The notes under the pieces: model-generated
Seen by the model: only the letters and a program-made list of their open reading frames with translations
The model's database searches: none
Told to the model about the DNA's origin: nothing
Position numbers and translations under genes: made by a program
In this document: positions 27,022-36,127 of the stretch, piece by piece
Layout of the letters: every line of letters begins with the position of its first letter
Numbering within the stretch: the first letter of the stretch is position 1
From: Rudaea sp. 3F27F6
GTDB taxonomy: Bacteria > Pseudomonadota > Gammaproteobacteria > Xanthomonadales > Rhodanobacteraceae
Length of the DNA stretch: 64,000 nucleotides
Assembly: GCF_005503555.1 (NCBI RefSeq)
Contig: NZ_SCNG01000003.1
Coordinates: forward strand, 558,001-622,000
Reading direction: 5' to 3'

Positions 27022-27645
27022 ATGGTCCTGAATCCGCGGTCGCGTACCGTTCTGACTCTGTATTCCTCGCGCGATGACGTGCAGTGTCACCGCGTGCGTC
27101 TCGTTCTTGCGGCCAAAGGCGTGGTCTTCGACTTCGTCGGCGTGAATCCGGCGTCGCCGCCTGAAGACCTCGTCGATCTCAATCCGTACCACAGCGTGCC
27201 GACCCTGGTCGATCGCGACCTCGTGCTTTACGAAACCGGTGTCGTCTGCGAATACCTCGACGAACGCTATCCGCATCCGCCGCTGATGCCGATCGATCCG
27301 CTGTCGCGTGCGCGTTTGCGTCTCGCCATGGTGCGCATGGAACGCGACTGGTATCCGTTCGTCGAACAGATCGAGGCCGGCGGACGCCCCGCCGACACCG
27401 CGCGCAAGCGCCTGCGCGAGACCTTGCTCGCCAGCCTGCCGCTGTTCAAGGCGTCGAAATTTTTCCTGAACCCCGAAATGAGTCTCGCCGACTGCGCGCT
27501 CGCGCCGCTGATCTGGCGCCTGCCGAGCCTCGGCGTCGACCTGCCGCGCGAAGCGCGCGTCATCGACGAATATGGCGAACGTATATTTCGCAATCCCGGC
27601 TTCACCCGCAGCCTCACTGAAGATGAGAAGGCGCTGCGCACCTGA
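27022..27645 (+). CDS. sspA: Stringent starvation protein A
   Basis: The 207-residue protein of glutathione-S-transferase fold binds RNA polymerase and acts in stationary-phase and acid stress. The N-terminal thioredoxin-like domain has TLYSSRDDVQCHRVRLVLAAKG and NPYHSVPTLVDRDLVLYET, and an all-helical C-terminal domain follows. The ATG at 27022 was chosen because SspA proteins begin a few residues before the first beta strand; the 20 extra residues upstream are not family-like. It is followed by sspB with 19 bases between. Confidence 0.95.
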   Translation: MVLNPRSRTVLTLYSSRDDVQCHRVRLVLAAKGVVFDFVGVNPASPPEDLVDLNPYHSVPTLVDRDLVLYETGVVCEYLDERYPHPPLMPIDPLSRARLRLAMVRMERDWYPFVEQIEAGGRPADTARKRLRETLLASLPLFKASKFFLNPEMSLADCALAPLIWRLPSLGVDLPREARVIDEYGERIFRNPGFTRSLTEDEKALRT

Positions 27646-27664
27646 CCGCAAGCAAGACCAAACC

Positions 27665-28108
27665 ATGACTTCCGCAGTAATGACTTCCAACCGCCCGTAC
27701 CTCCTGCGCGCCATGTACGAGTGGATCGCCGACAACGGTATGACCCCTTACATCCTCGTCGACGCGAACGCGCCGGGCGTGAAAGTGCCGAAGAGCGCGA
27801 TCAAGGACGGCCGCGTCGTTCTCAACGTCGCCGCGCGCGCGGTCGCGCAGCTTGAACTCGGCACCGATCGCGTGCGCTTCATGGCGCGCTTCGCCGGCGT
27901 CAGCCAGGTCGTCGAAGCGCCGATCGGCGCGGTGCTTGCGATCTATGCGCAGGAAAACGGCCAGGGCATGATGTTCCCCGCGGAGAACGCTCCGCCGGCA
28001 CCGGCGCAGCCGACTTTGGCGGCAGTCGAAGACACGGAGACTCCGGTTGCACCGACCACCGAGCCGCCTGCGCCGAAGAAAGGTCCGCACTTGCGCGTGG
28101 TCAAATAA
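27665..28108 (+). CDS. sspB: ClpXP protease specificity-enhancing factor SspB
   Basis: The 147-residue adaptor delivers ssrA-tagged proteins to ClpXP. The folded domain begins RPYLLRAMYEWIADNGMTPYI. It is joined by an acidic Pro-rich linker to the C-terminal ClpX-binding motif HLRVVK. Its position directly after sspA is the conserved arrangement. Confidence 0.96.
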   Translation: MTSAVMTSNRPYLLRAMYEWIADNGMTPYILVDANAPGVKVPKSAIKDGRVVLNVAARAVAQLELGTDRVRFMARFAGVSQVVEAPIGAVLAIYAQENGQGMMFPAENAPPAPAQPTLAAVEDTETPVAPTTEPPAPKKGPHLRVVK

Positions 28109-28120
28109 CCGCCGACTCAG

Positions 28121-28486
28121 TTAGTTCGGCCGTCGCGGCAGCTCGATCACGTTGGATGTGCGCACGGCCGGTTGGGCATGGGTGTCGGCCACCGGCAGGC
28201 TCCAGGCAAGCAGGCGTCCGTCTAGCATCGTCAGGCTACCGCGATGGCGGTCATGGCCGTCGACACTGACTTCGAAGCGATAATTGCGGCGCAGGCGCAG
28301 ATGCCCTTCGGCGTTGCGCGCGAGGCCGACTCCGGCGAGGGCGACGCTCTGATCGAGCAGTTGCACGCCCGCCCTGGTGCAGAGTTCATGGCCGAGCATG
28401 CGCGCCAGATCGCGCGCCTTGAGCGCGTTCTGCCAGGCCGCGAGCGCGGCGAGCAACAGGATTACGGCGAGCATCGGACCGATCAT
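28121..28486 (-). CDS. DUF3301 membrane-anchored protein
   Basis: The 121-residue product begins MIGPMLAVILLLAALAAW, an N-terminal membrane helix. It continues with ARDLARMLGHELCTRAGVQLLDQSVAL and LRRNYRFEVSVDGHDRHRG, the conserved parts of DUF3301. The start was placed at the helix; the extra 35 residues upstream in the open frame are basic noise. It converges on sspB with 12 bases between the stops. The function is unknown. Confidence 0.82.
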   Translation of the reverse strand: MIGPMLAVILLLAALAAWQNALKARDLARMLGHELCTRAGVQLLDQSVALAGVGLARNAEGHLRLRRNYRFEVSVDGHDRHRGSLTMLDGRLLAWSLPVADTHAQPAVRTSNVIELPRRPN

Positions 28487-28650
28487 CGTGCAAGTGTATC
28501 GGTTGCCGAAGGCCGCCGATACGTCGCGGTCGCACTGCCGCGGCGCAAGAGATTGGCCGCGGCGCCTTGCGCCGGAGCGGCCGCTAGGCAATAATGCGCG
28601 CCCCGCGCGTTCCGCGCACGGTTCACGTTTCGCCGCAACGGCGTTTCGAC

Positions 28651-28725
28651 GGACGGTTAGCTCAGCGGTAGAGCATTGCCTTCACACGGCAAGGGTCGTA
28701 GGTTCGATCCCTACACCGTCCACCA
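28651..28725 (+). tRNA. tRNA-Val, anticodon CAC
   Basis: A complete cloverleaf: acceptor GGACGGT pairs with ACCGTCC; the D arm is GCTC/GAGC with loop AGCGGTA; the anticodon stem TTGCC/GGCAA carries loop TTCACAC; the T arm is GTAGG/CCTAC with loop TTCGATC. Discriminator A and an encoded CCA end the 75-base gene. The CAC anticodon reads GUG (Val). Confidence 0.97.
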
Positions 28726-29016
28726 ATTTCCCCATTCGCGCTGGTTCCCCGAAGTCCGCAGAAGCTGTCTTTCTGCCCATTGGTTTGCGCCGTCGCGCCG
28801 AATGATTCGACGCCGCCTGGGCCAAACGTTTTTGCGTGAATGCGTGTGGTCGGACCAAACGGCTGGCGAATGAAATCAAACTCACCGTCCGCGCGCAGTT
28901 GCGCAAACCGTTGCTGCTGGAAACGCCTCTTTAGGCTTTGAGCGAGGACGTCCTATTCCCTGGCGGCGCGCAAAATGGAGGAAACTTCCCATCCTCTTTG
29001 CACGCAGCGGCGAAAT
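28726..29016. other. 291-base gap after tRNA-Val
   Basis: No gene was found here. The stretch has lower GC than its surroundings in places and only short open frames without coding character. It must hold the promoter of the metallo-hydrolase gene that follows. Confidence 0.4.
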
Positions 29017-29934
29017 ATGAAACTCGCGTTCCTCTTTTTACTTGCCGGAATCTGCGCGGTGGCAGCGGCCACCGATACGGCGAAATCGCTCGCTTCGGCG
29101 CGCATCGTCATGCTCGGTACCGGAACGCCGAACGCCGATCCGGATCATTCGGGCCCCGCAACCGCGATCGTGGTCGGCGATCAGGCTTATCTCGTCGATT
29201 TCGGTCCGGGTGTCGTCCGCCGCGCGGCGGCGGCGCAGAAAAAGTACGGACTCGTCGCGTTGAAGGCGAGCCATCTCGACATCGCCTTCGTCACCCATCT
29301 GCACAGCGACCACACGGCCGGCTATCCCGATCTGATCCTCACGCCGTGGGTGCTCGAACGCGCGAAACCTTTGCGCGTGTACGGGCCGCCCGGGATCAAG
29401 GCGATGACGCAGCACATCCTGCAAGCGTATGCCGAAGACATCGACATGCGCTTGCACGGCGGCGAACCGTCGAACGCGACCGGTTACAAAGTGGAAGCGC
29501 ATGAAATTGCTCCAGGCGAGGTTTATCGCGACGCGAACGTCCGCGTGACCGCGTTCGCGGTGAAGCACGGCGGCTGGAAACATGCCTATGCCTATCGCTT
29601 CGACACGCCGGGCCGCAGCGTCGTGATTTCGGGCGATACGGCGCCGACGAACGCGATCGTCGAGGCCTGCCGCGGCTGCGACGTGCTGATCCACGAAGTC
29701 ATCAGCACGTCGACTCTCTCCGGCCGACCGCCCGAGTGGCAGCGCTATCACGCGGCGTTTCACACCCAAACCAAGGATCTCGCGCGCATCGCCAACGCGG
29801 CCAAGCCGAAGCTGCTCGTGCTCTATCACCAGCTTTACGGCACGGGCGGCACCGACGCCGACCTGTTGCGCGAGCTGCGCGAAGCCGGCTACGCCGGCGA
29901 AGTGGTTTCGGCCCAAGATCTCGACATGTTCTGA
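29017..29934 (+). CDS. Exported metallo-beta-lactamase-fold hydrolase
   Basis: The 305-residue product has a signal peptide (MKLAFLFLLAGICAVAAA). Its metal site has the canonical HLHSDH (His94, His96, Asp98, His99), with later ligands in VKHGG, SGDTAP and the C-terminal LYHQL. The order and length resemble the RNase Z/arylsulfatase-like branch of the MBL fold, but export to the periplasm argues against tRNA processing. The ATG at 29017 fits the signal peptide better than the ATG at 28975. The enzyme converges with the enolase-like gene. The substrate is unknown. Confidence 0.85.
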   Translation: MKLAFLFLLAGICAVAAATDTAKSLASARIVMLGTGTPNADPDHSGPATAIVVGDQAYLVDFGPGVVRRAAAAQKKYGLVALKASHLDIAFVTHLHSDHTAGYPDLILTPWVLERAKPLRVYGPPGIKAMTQHILQAYAEDIDMRLHGGEPSNATGYKVEAHEIAPGEVYRDANVRVTAFAVKHGGWKHAYAYRFDTPGRSVVISGDTAPTNAIVEACRGCDVLIHEVISTSTLSGRPPEWQRYHAAFHTQTKDLARIANAAKPKLLVLYHQLYGTGGTDADLLRELREAGYAGEVVSAQDLDMF

Positions 29935-29944
29935 GCTGCGCGCT

Positions 29945-31234
29945 CTAACCGCGGCCGATCCATCCGGCAAACGGCAGCGACGCGTCTTCTTCGATGCGTA
30001 CGAGCTGGTTGTACTTCGCCATGCGTTCCGAGGTGCGTACCGAACCGATCTTGATCTGGCCCGCGCCGGTACCGATGGCGAGGTCGGCGATGAACGAATC
30101 TTCCGTCTCGCCCGAGCGCGCCGAGACGATCGTGGCGAATCCACCGCGGCGCGCCTGCGCGATCGCGTCAAGCGTTCCCGACAGCGTGCCGTTCTGGTTC
30201 GGCTTGATCAGCACGGCATTGGCCGCGCGCGTGCGAATGCCGTGTTCGATGCGGCTCACATTCGTTGCGAACAAGTCGTCGCCGAGTATCTGCAGATCGG
30301 GCATCGACGAGGTCAGCCGGGTCCAGCCATCCCAGTCGTCTTCATGCAGCAGATCTTCGATCGAGACGAGCGGATAGCGGCTGCGCCATTCGCGCGCCGC
30401 CGCGATCATTTCGTCGCTCGACAGGCGCAGTCCTTCGCTGCGCAATTCGTACTTCCCTTTTGCATGCAGCCCACTCGCCGCCACATCGATCGCAATCGCG
30501 ACGTCGCGGCCCGGCACAAAGCCGGCCGACTCGATCGCCTCGACGACGAGATCGAGCGCGTCTGTCACACGTCTGCATGCCGGACTCAGTCCGCCTTCGT
30601 CGGCGAGCAACGTCGGCAAGCCACGACGCGCGCAAACTTCATCGGCGCTGCGGCGTATTTGCAGGACCATGCGCAATGCGTCGTTGAAGCTCGCCGCGCC
30701 GATCGGGATAACGAGGAAGTCCTGCAGGTCCATGCTCTGCGCCGCGTGCGTGCCGCCGCTGAGAATATTGACCATCGGCATCGGCAGAGACGGCGCGGTG
30801 TTTTGCGCGAGCGAGGCGATATAGCGATAAAGCGGCATCGCGTGCGCGCGCGCAGCGGCGCGACACACCGCGAGCGAGACGGCGAGCACCGCGTTGGCAC
30901 CGAGCCGACTGAGATGTTCGCTGCCGTCGAGATCGCGCAGCGTTGCATCGACGATTCTCTGCTCACCGGCATCGCGGCCGACAAGGCCTTGCGCAATTTC
31001 TGTGTTGACCGCGGCGACCGCTTTGCTCACACCACGTCCACCGTGGACTGCAGGATCGCCGTCGCGCAGCTCGTGCGCTTCGTGCCGCCCGGTCGAGGCG
31101 CCCGAAGGCACCGAGGCGCGACCGCGCGCGCCGCCGGCGAGGCTGACTTCGGCTTCGACCGTCGGGCGGCCGCGCGAGTCGAAGATCTGGCGGCCGCGCA
31201 CGGATGCGATTTTCGTATCGGCGCGATGACTCAT
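29945..31234 (-). CDS. Divergent enolase paralogue
   Basis: The 429-residue protein is clearly of the enolase family. It has LANMET-like LGANAVLAVSLAVCRAAA, the catalytic-loop ADEGG with Glu213, the general-base Lys344 in LIKPNQNG, metal-ligand motifs IAIDVAASG, SIEDLL and LGDDLF, and phosphate-binding ARSGETED. Two active-site positions differ from true enolases: the Glu of the QEF motif is Asp172 (QDF), and the His of SHRSGETED is Ala372. The phosphate-binding Arg373 and Ser374 remain. The start ATG overlaps the stop of the upstream kinase by four bases, so the two are coupled. It is probably not the housekeeping enolase; the substrate may be a different 2-phospho-acid. Confidence 0.88.
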   Translation of the reverse strand: MSHRADTKIASVRGRQIFDSRGRPTVEAEVSLAGGARGRASVPSGASTGRHEAHELRDGDPAVHGGRGVSKAVAAVNTEIAQGLVGRDAGEQRIVDATLRDLDGSEHLSRLGANAVLAVSLAVCRAAARAHAMPLYRYIASLAQNTAPSLPMPMVNILSGGTHAAQSMDLQDFLVIPIGAASFNDALRMVLQIRRSADEVCARRGLPTLLADEGGLSPACRRVTDALDLVVEAIESAGFVPGRDVAIAIDVAASGLHAKGKYELRSEGLRLSSDEMIAAAREWRSRYPLVSIEDLLHEDDWDGWTRLTSSMPDLQILGDDLFATNVSRIEHGIRTRAANAVLIKPNQNGTLSGTLDAIAQARRGGFATIVSARSGETEDSFIADLAIGTGAGQIKIGSVRTSERMAKYNQLVRIEEDASLPFAGWIGRG

Positions 31235-32205
31235 TTGAACAGGATTCCCATAATGTTGGATTCCGCCGGCGTCGACGCAGAAAGAATGAATTCGATCGCG
31301 ATGCGCTTGACCGTGTATGCGTCGAGATCGCGCAGATAGTCGACCGGCGAATCGCCTTCGAGGCGCGCAAGCATCAGACATCCGATCTGTTGAAGAAGAT
31401 CGCCGTCGACGACGTTGAGACCGCAGCGGCGATACTCGGTGAGGAATGCCGCCGCGGCCGACAGCAACGGCAGCGCGTCTGCGTCGCGGCGGAAAGATTT
31501 CAGCAGCAGGTGAGTGACGCAGAAAGCAATGTCGAAGCGCGCGTCGCCCCAATGTGCGACCTCGCAGTCGAGAATCACCACGTCGGCGCCGTCCACGAGC
31601 AGATTCTTCGGACTGTAGTCGCCGTGGACCCAGGCATTGCGATGGGATTGGATTCGTTCGACGACTCGCGTGACTGCCGGCGCGAGCGCAGGATTGCGTT
31701 CTGCGACGCGCTCGAAGAACGGCCGGATGCGCAGTTCGACGAAGGTCCGCGTGTTTGTGAATCGTCTCGCGATGTCGGCGCTGGTCGAAGATCGCGCATG
31801 CAGCAGGCCGAGCAGACGTCCCGCACTGCGCGCCGTCGCAAGATCGACGTCGCCACCCAGCAGCAGTTGCTTCCAGTTTTTGTAGCGCGGATCGATCAGC
31901 TCCATCGCAAATCGATGCGCCGAGGCGTCGCTCCATAGCACTCTCGGCGCATGCGCTTGACCGAGTAAGGCTGCGATCGTCCGCAGCCCATCGACTTCGA
32001 TCGAAGAGCGCGCCGGATCGGAGTGCCAGTCCGCTTCAACCCTCAACTTCTCCAGCGCATGCTTGACGACGTAGTTGCCCTGCGAGGAATGCACGATGCG
32101 GATATCGCTCGATACGCCGCCGTCGAGTATGGTCTCGCTCGCTTGCCGATCGCCCGGACCGTTCGGCCCGGGCGATCCGTCCTGATCCCCAGTGTGTGCT
32201 GGCAT
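31231..32205 (-). CDS. APH/choline-kinase-fold small-molecule phosphotransferase
   Basis: The 324-residue protein has the APH-family catalytic loop VHGDYSPKN (His194, Asp196, Asn201) and the metal-binding ILDCEVAHWGD. An N-terminal ATP-binding lobe includes NYVVKHALEKLRVE. Such enzymes phosphorylate hydroxyls on small molecules (aminoglycosides, choline, methylthioribose, homoserine). Coupling to the enolase paralogue by an ATGA overlap suggests that the kinase makes the enolase substrate. The gene starts 42 bases after the glycosidase stop, so all may be one transcript. Antibiotic resistance is an alternative but is not favoured by the context. Confidence 0.85.
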   Translation of the reverse strand: MPAHTGDQDGSPGPNGPGDRQASETILDGGVSSDIRIVHSSQGNYVVKHALEKLRVEADWHSDPARSSIEVDGLRTIAALLGQAHAPRVLWSDASAHRFAMELIDPRYKNWKQLLLGGDVDLATARSAGRLLGLLHARSSTSADIARRFTNTRTFVELRIRPFFERVAERNPALAPAVTRVVERIQSHRNAWVHGDYSPKNLLVDGADVVILDCEVAHWGDARFDIAFCVTHLLLKSFRRDADALPLLSAAAAFLTEYRRCGLNVVDGDLLQQIGCLMLARLEGDSPVDYLRDLDAYTVKRIAIEFILSASTPAESNIMGILFK

Positions 32206-32247
32206 CCGTTATCCGCTGGCGTTCTCTTCTTTAGTCGGTAACGTGGA

Positions 32248-34668
32248 TTACGGCGTCACGTTCATCGTGACGACGAGGCGGCCGACGACGGTGCTGCCTT
32301 GCACGACCTCGATCGGCACGGTGACGACGCCGGTTTGCGGAAACGCATTCAAGGTCAGCGTTCCGTTCACTGTATTGCCCGCAGTGGCGGTCACGATCGT
32401 GCTGCCGTAGGCAGTGCGGAAGGTGACCGAGCCGGTCGGCGCGCCGGTGGCGGCGCCGTTCACGCTCACTGCGAGCGGCACTGTCTGATTCTGGTGCACG
32501 GTCGCCGGCGGCGCGGCGCTGAATGCCGGTGTCGCCGCGATGCCGCCGCCCGAGATGGCGGTGCCGTCCACGTAGACGGGGTCGGGGCCGACGCTGAAAG
32601 TGACCGTGCCGTTGACCGGGCTCAGCGTGCTGCCGCGGCCGTCCCAATTCGTCACCGTCACCGCGGCGCTGCTCTGCACGGCGAGCGTGGTGTTGCCCGC
32701 CGGCGCCCAGGCGACGCGGCGGTTCGTGCTGCCGCTAGCGAACACCAGCGAATAGATGCCGTTGCCCCAGTTGTCGCTGCTCGCATAGTTGTAGCCGGCG
32801 AGATAGTGGGCGAGCACGGCGTAGGCCGTGTAGCCGGGCTTCGGCGCGAGCGCGCCCGACGCATCGCCGGTGTTGTGCAGCAGACCGAAGCGACCGACGC
32901 CGTCGGCCGGGTTGGTGTCGCCGGGCGCCAGGCTGTAGTCGTCCATAAAATCGTAGTACATGTATTCCGAGATGCCCGCGCGCAGCGCCAGCGCCGCATC
33001 GCGCACCACGTACTGGGCCTGCTGCAGTTCGGTGACGACACCGAGATAGGTCGGCCAGCCGGTCTCGGTCAGCCACAACGGCTTCGACGTTCCGCCCGAA
33101 TAGTCCGCGAGCAGGCTGCGCACGGCGTTGATCACGGCGTCGTTATTGCCTTCCGGCGGCGCCGCCGGCAACAGTGCGCCTTGCGGACTGACCGACAGCG
33201 GCGTGTAGTTGTGAATGGCGATGACGTCCATGTAAGCCAGGCCGCCGATATCGAGGAAGCGCTTGAACCAGTTGTACGAAGTCGGATTGCTGCCGAGCCA
33301 ATCGGTGGTGAGTCCGCCCGTGGTTGGACCGACGACGCGCGCGCCCGCTGCGGCGTTGTGGATCGCGTTCGCGGCCGGGCCGATCAAGGCGTAATAGCAA
33401 TCGGCCGTGGTGCCGCAGGCGCTGTTGTTCGTCGCCGCGACGTTGAACTCATTGAACACGTCGTAGTCGACGCGCGTGCCGAAGTGCTGAGCGGCGGCGG
33501 CGGCGAAAGCAGCGTAGGCGGCGATGCCCTGGGGCGTGCTCGGCACGTGGCCGCCGTCATAGAGCGGATTCTGATAGCCGAGGGTCATCAGCGGCTTGAC
33601 CCCGCCGCCGACGAGGAAGTTGACGACGTTGTCTTCATTCGCGTCCCAGGTATACACGCCGGCGCTCTTCTCGATCAGCTCCCAGCGCAAGTCCATGCGC
33701 ACGTTGGACAGGCCCGCGGTGCCGATCGCTTTGACCTCGGCCATCGAGGTCGGCGCCGAGACGATCGGCGGATGGATGTTGGTGCCGAAAGCATTTGGCT
33801 TGGTCACCGTGGTATTGGCGATGACCGTGAACGGCGCATCGCCGGAACCGCTCGTCGATCCGGTCATATGCAGCGAGTACCAGCCGGGCCCGACGCTCGG
33901 CAGTACGAAGTAAGTCGGTCCCCAGGCCATGCTGACCGAGCCGCTGCCGACCGGCATGCCGTTGATATCGGCGGCGCTCCAGTTGATCGATGGCGCGGTC
34001 GACGTGACCGGCTCCCAGTAGCCGCCGGTCGGAAACGCGTTGACGAAAGTCACGCCGTCGCCCGACGGCAGGACGGTGATCGAATCGGCCGAATTCTCGA
34101 AGCCCGGATTGGTGAGCAGGTTCGTGGTCGCGCCGTCCTGCACGACCGCCATGTCGTCGATCCAGACCGTACCGGTATTCACGCTGTACAACGCGACCGA
34201 CATCAACGTGTCGGCCGCGCCGGTCGTGAAATTCCAAGTCATTTGCTGCCAGCCGTAGGTTCCTGCGGGTAGGCATTGCAAGGTGGCGAAATTCTGGTCG
34301 ATGCCGAAGCAGTCGGTGACGCCGTATGCGACGTTGGAGCCGGACACCCAGGCCGACAAGTGATAGAGCGTGGACGGCTGCACGTTGATGACCTGGCCGA
34401 AGCCGCCGTTGGCTCCGGAAAAAGTGCCGTTGGTGTTGTTGACGAATTTGAGCGATTGATTGCCGCCGTGCTTCGTCGTCGTATCGGCGGTCAAGGTGAT
34501 ATCGGCACCGCCGGCGACCGGCGTCCAGCCGGGGAATACCTGTGACTGCGCCAGCGTTGCATGCGCGGGAGCGACGGCACAGAGGGTCGATAGCGCCATA
34601 AGCGCGCCGGCAAGCACGTTGCCGCGAACAGCGAATCCGCGACAACGGGAAGCGAACGATGAAAACAT
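32248..34668 (-). CDS. Secreted clan GH-A glycoside hydrolase with N-terminal CBM-like domain
   Basis: The 806-residue product begins MFSSFASRCRGF after a good AAGGAG site; the signal peptide ends near APAHA. A jelly-roll carbohydrate-binding-like region (about residues 40-190, ending NLLTNPGFENS) leads into a TIM-barrel domain. There the acid/base Glu407 (YDVFNEFN) and nucleophile Glu535 (LTETGWP) are spaced as in GH39/GH5-like enzymes. An Ig-like domain closes the protein. It should hydrolyse an extracellular glycan, feeding the sugar-oxidation genes nearby. The exact GH family and substrate cannot be fixed by eye. Confidence 0.85.
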   Translation of the reverse strand: MFSSFASRCRGFAVRGNVLAGALMALSTLCAVAPAHATLAQSQVFPGWTPVAGGADITLTADTTTKHGGNQSLKFVNNTNGTFSGANGGFGQVINVQPSTLYHLSAWVSGSNVAYGVTDCFGIDQNFATLQCLPAGTYGWQQMTWNFTTGAADTLMSVALYSVNTGTVWIDDMAVVQDGATTNLLTNPGFENSADSITVLPSGDGVTFVNAFPTGGYWEPVTSTAPSINWSAADINGMPVGSGSVSMAWGPTYFVLPSVGPGWYSLHMTGSTSGSGDAPFTVIANTTVTKPNAFGTNIHPPIVSAPTSMAEVKAIGTAGLSNVRMDLRWELIEKSAGVYTWDANEDNVVNFLVGGGVKPLMTLGYQNPLYDGGHVPSTPQGIAAYAAFAAAAAQHFGTRVDYDVFNEFNVAATNNSACGTTADCYYALIGPAANAIHNAAAGARVVGPTTGGLTTDWLGSNPTSYNWFKRFLDIGGLAYMDVIAIHNYTPLSVSPQGALLPAAPPEGNNDAVINAVRSLLADYSGGTSKPLWLTETGWPTYLGVVTELQQAQYVVRDAALALRAGISEYMYYDFMDDYSLAPGDTNPADGVGRFGLLHNTGDASGALAPKPGYTAYAVLAHYLAGYNYASSDNWGNGIYSLVFASGSTNRRVAWAPAGNTTLAVQSSAAVTVTNWDGRGSTLSPVNGTVTFSVGPDPVYVDGTAISGGGIAATPAFSAAPPATVHQNQTVPLAVSVNGAATGAPTGSVTFRTAYGSTIVTATAGNTVNGTLTLNAFPQTGVVTVPIEVVQGSTVVGRLVVTMNVTP

Positions 34669-34815
34669 GGCTGCTCCTTCTTTCGGGTTGAGTCGAATCG
34701 GCGTGGGCGGCGATTGACTCACGCGGACTCGGCTCGCTGCCACGCGCCAGTTGACGCAGCGCAGATGGTCGCTTTGCCAGCGGCTCACTCGCCGCGCAGC
34801 GCACCGGCGCTGAGA

Positions 34816-35847
34816 TCAGTTGCCGCGGTAGAACTCGTAGCGCGTTTCGTGGCGATAGATTTCGCCGGCGCGCAGAGTGATGTCGGGGAAGCGCGGTTCG
34901 TTGATCGCATTCGGAAAGGCGTGCGGTTCGAGACAGAGCCCGCTGCGCAGCGGGAATGCGACCGGCGCGGCACGGTCGAGCTGGTTGCCGGAATAGAATT
35001 GCAGGCCCTTCTGGTTCGTGCTGAGGCGCAGGCCGAGCGCGGAGCGCGGACAGTAGATGTCCGCCGCGACCGGCGCATTTTCGTTGAGCACGTAGTAGTG
35101 ATCGTAGCCGCGCGTGAGGCGCAACTGCGCGTGACCGTCGTAGTGCGATGCGCCGATGGCGCGCGCGGCGAGAAAGTCGAACGGCGTCTGCGCCACCGGC
35201 ATCGTCGCGCCGGTCGGCAGCCACGTCGGCGCGAGCGGCAGAATGTTCGCCGCGTCGATGCGCAGGCGATGGTCGTCGATCGCGCTCGTAGGATCGCCGC
35301 TCAGATTGAAGTACGGATGCAGGGTCAGGTTCAGCGGTGTTTCGGCATCGCATGTCGCCTGCATCACCACACGCAGCGTGAAGGCGTCGATCAAGGCGAA
35401 TTCGGCATCGACCACCAGGCCGCCCGGATAGCCGTCCTCGCCGTTCGGCGAGCGATGGCGCAGGCGCAGCGACGGCATGTCGCCATCGTCGATGCCGACG
35501 ACCTGCCACAGCGAATGGCTGAAGCCGGTTCGGCCGCCATGCAGATGATTCGACGCTTCGTTGCGACTCAGGTGCAGCGAAGCGTGAGCATCGGCCGCAG
35601 TGCGGCCGGCGCAGCGGCCGATGGTCGAGCCGAGATAGGCGTTTCCGCTTTCGTACTCGGCGAGCGTCCGGTACGAAAGAACGGTGTTGACCGATGTGCC
35701 GTCGCGGTCGGGAACGTGGATCGCACGTATCGTCGCGCCGTAGTCGAGTATTTCCACTGCGAAGCCGCTGCGCGGATCGGACAAACGGATGCTGTCCACG
35801 TCACGGCCATCCTTGAGTCGGCCGAACGCACTACGCATGACCGTCAT
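34816..35847 (-). CDS. galM: Aldose 1-epimerase (mutarotase)
   Basis: The 343-residue GalM-family enzyme interconverts anomers of free sugars. Catalytic His residues sit in NHLHGGRTGFSHSLW and LTLHPYFNLSG, and the general-base Glu is in GLCLEPHAFPNAIN. There is no signal peptide, so it is cytosolic. The ATG at 35847 was chosen for its AAGGAG site; a second ATG lies nine bases later. It heads the leftward galM - glycosidase - kinase - enolase series and is divergent from the SDR-FAH-SDR operon, so it probably prepares the sugar for dehydrogenation. Confidence 0.92.
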   Translation of the reverse strand: MTVMRSAFGRLKDGRDVDSIRLSDPRSGFAVEILDYGATIRAIHVPDRDGTSVNTVLSYRTLAEYESGNAYLGSTIGRCAGRTAADAHASLHLSRNEASNHLHGGRTGFSHSLWQVVGIDDGDMPSLRLRHRSPNGEDGYPGGLVVDAEFALIDAFTLRVVMQATCDAETPLNLTLHPYFNLSGDPTSAIDDHRLRIDAANILPLAPTWLPTGATMPVAQTPFDFLAARAIGASHYDGHAQLRLTRGYDHYYVLNENAPVAADIYCPRSALGLRLSTNQKGLQFYSGNQLDRAAPVAFPLRSGLCLEPHAFPNAINEPRFPDITLRAGEIYRHETRYEFYRGN

Positions 35848-36127
35848 CCCCCGGCTCCTTGTCGCTCGTTGATTCTTCTCGGCGCGAGATCGGTGTTCGA
35901 ATCGATGGTCTGTCAGCACGATCCCGGTCCCTTTTTACTGCGGCTTCACTGCGCTGCGACCTTAGGCACAGGCACCATGCGGCGCCACGCGATTTTTGCC
36001 CGTCCGGCGATTTTGGTTTGTCTGGCGCGCAGTGAGGTCAAACCGATACCGCAGGCGCATCAAGTGAGTGCTGTCGGCATATTCGGCTTGTTCCTAACAT
36101 CGCTGCCGCGGCCTTGGAGAGCAAAGC
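35848..36127. promoter_or_regulatory. Divergent control region of the sugar-catabolism island
   Basis: These 280 bases separate galM (leftward) from the first SDR gene (rightward) and should hold both promoters. A ribosome site GGAGAG lies seven bases before the SDR start. The central part is locally T-rich (GCGATTTTTGCC, GCGATTTTGG). No clear operator palindrome was found. Confidence 0.4.

Noticed and set aside
31231-32205. Aminoglycoside resistance gene
   Set aside because: The APH fold alone does not show antibiotic resistance; overlap with an enolase paralogue and the sugar-gene context point to metabolism.
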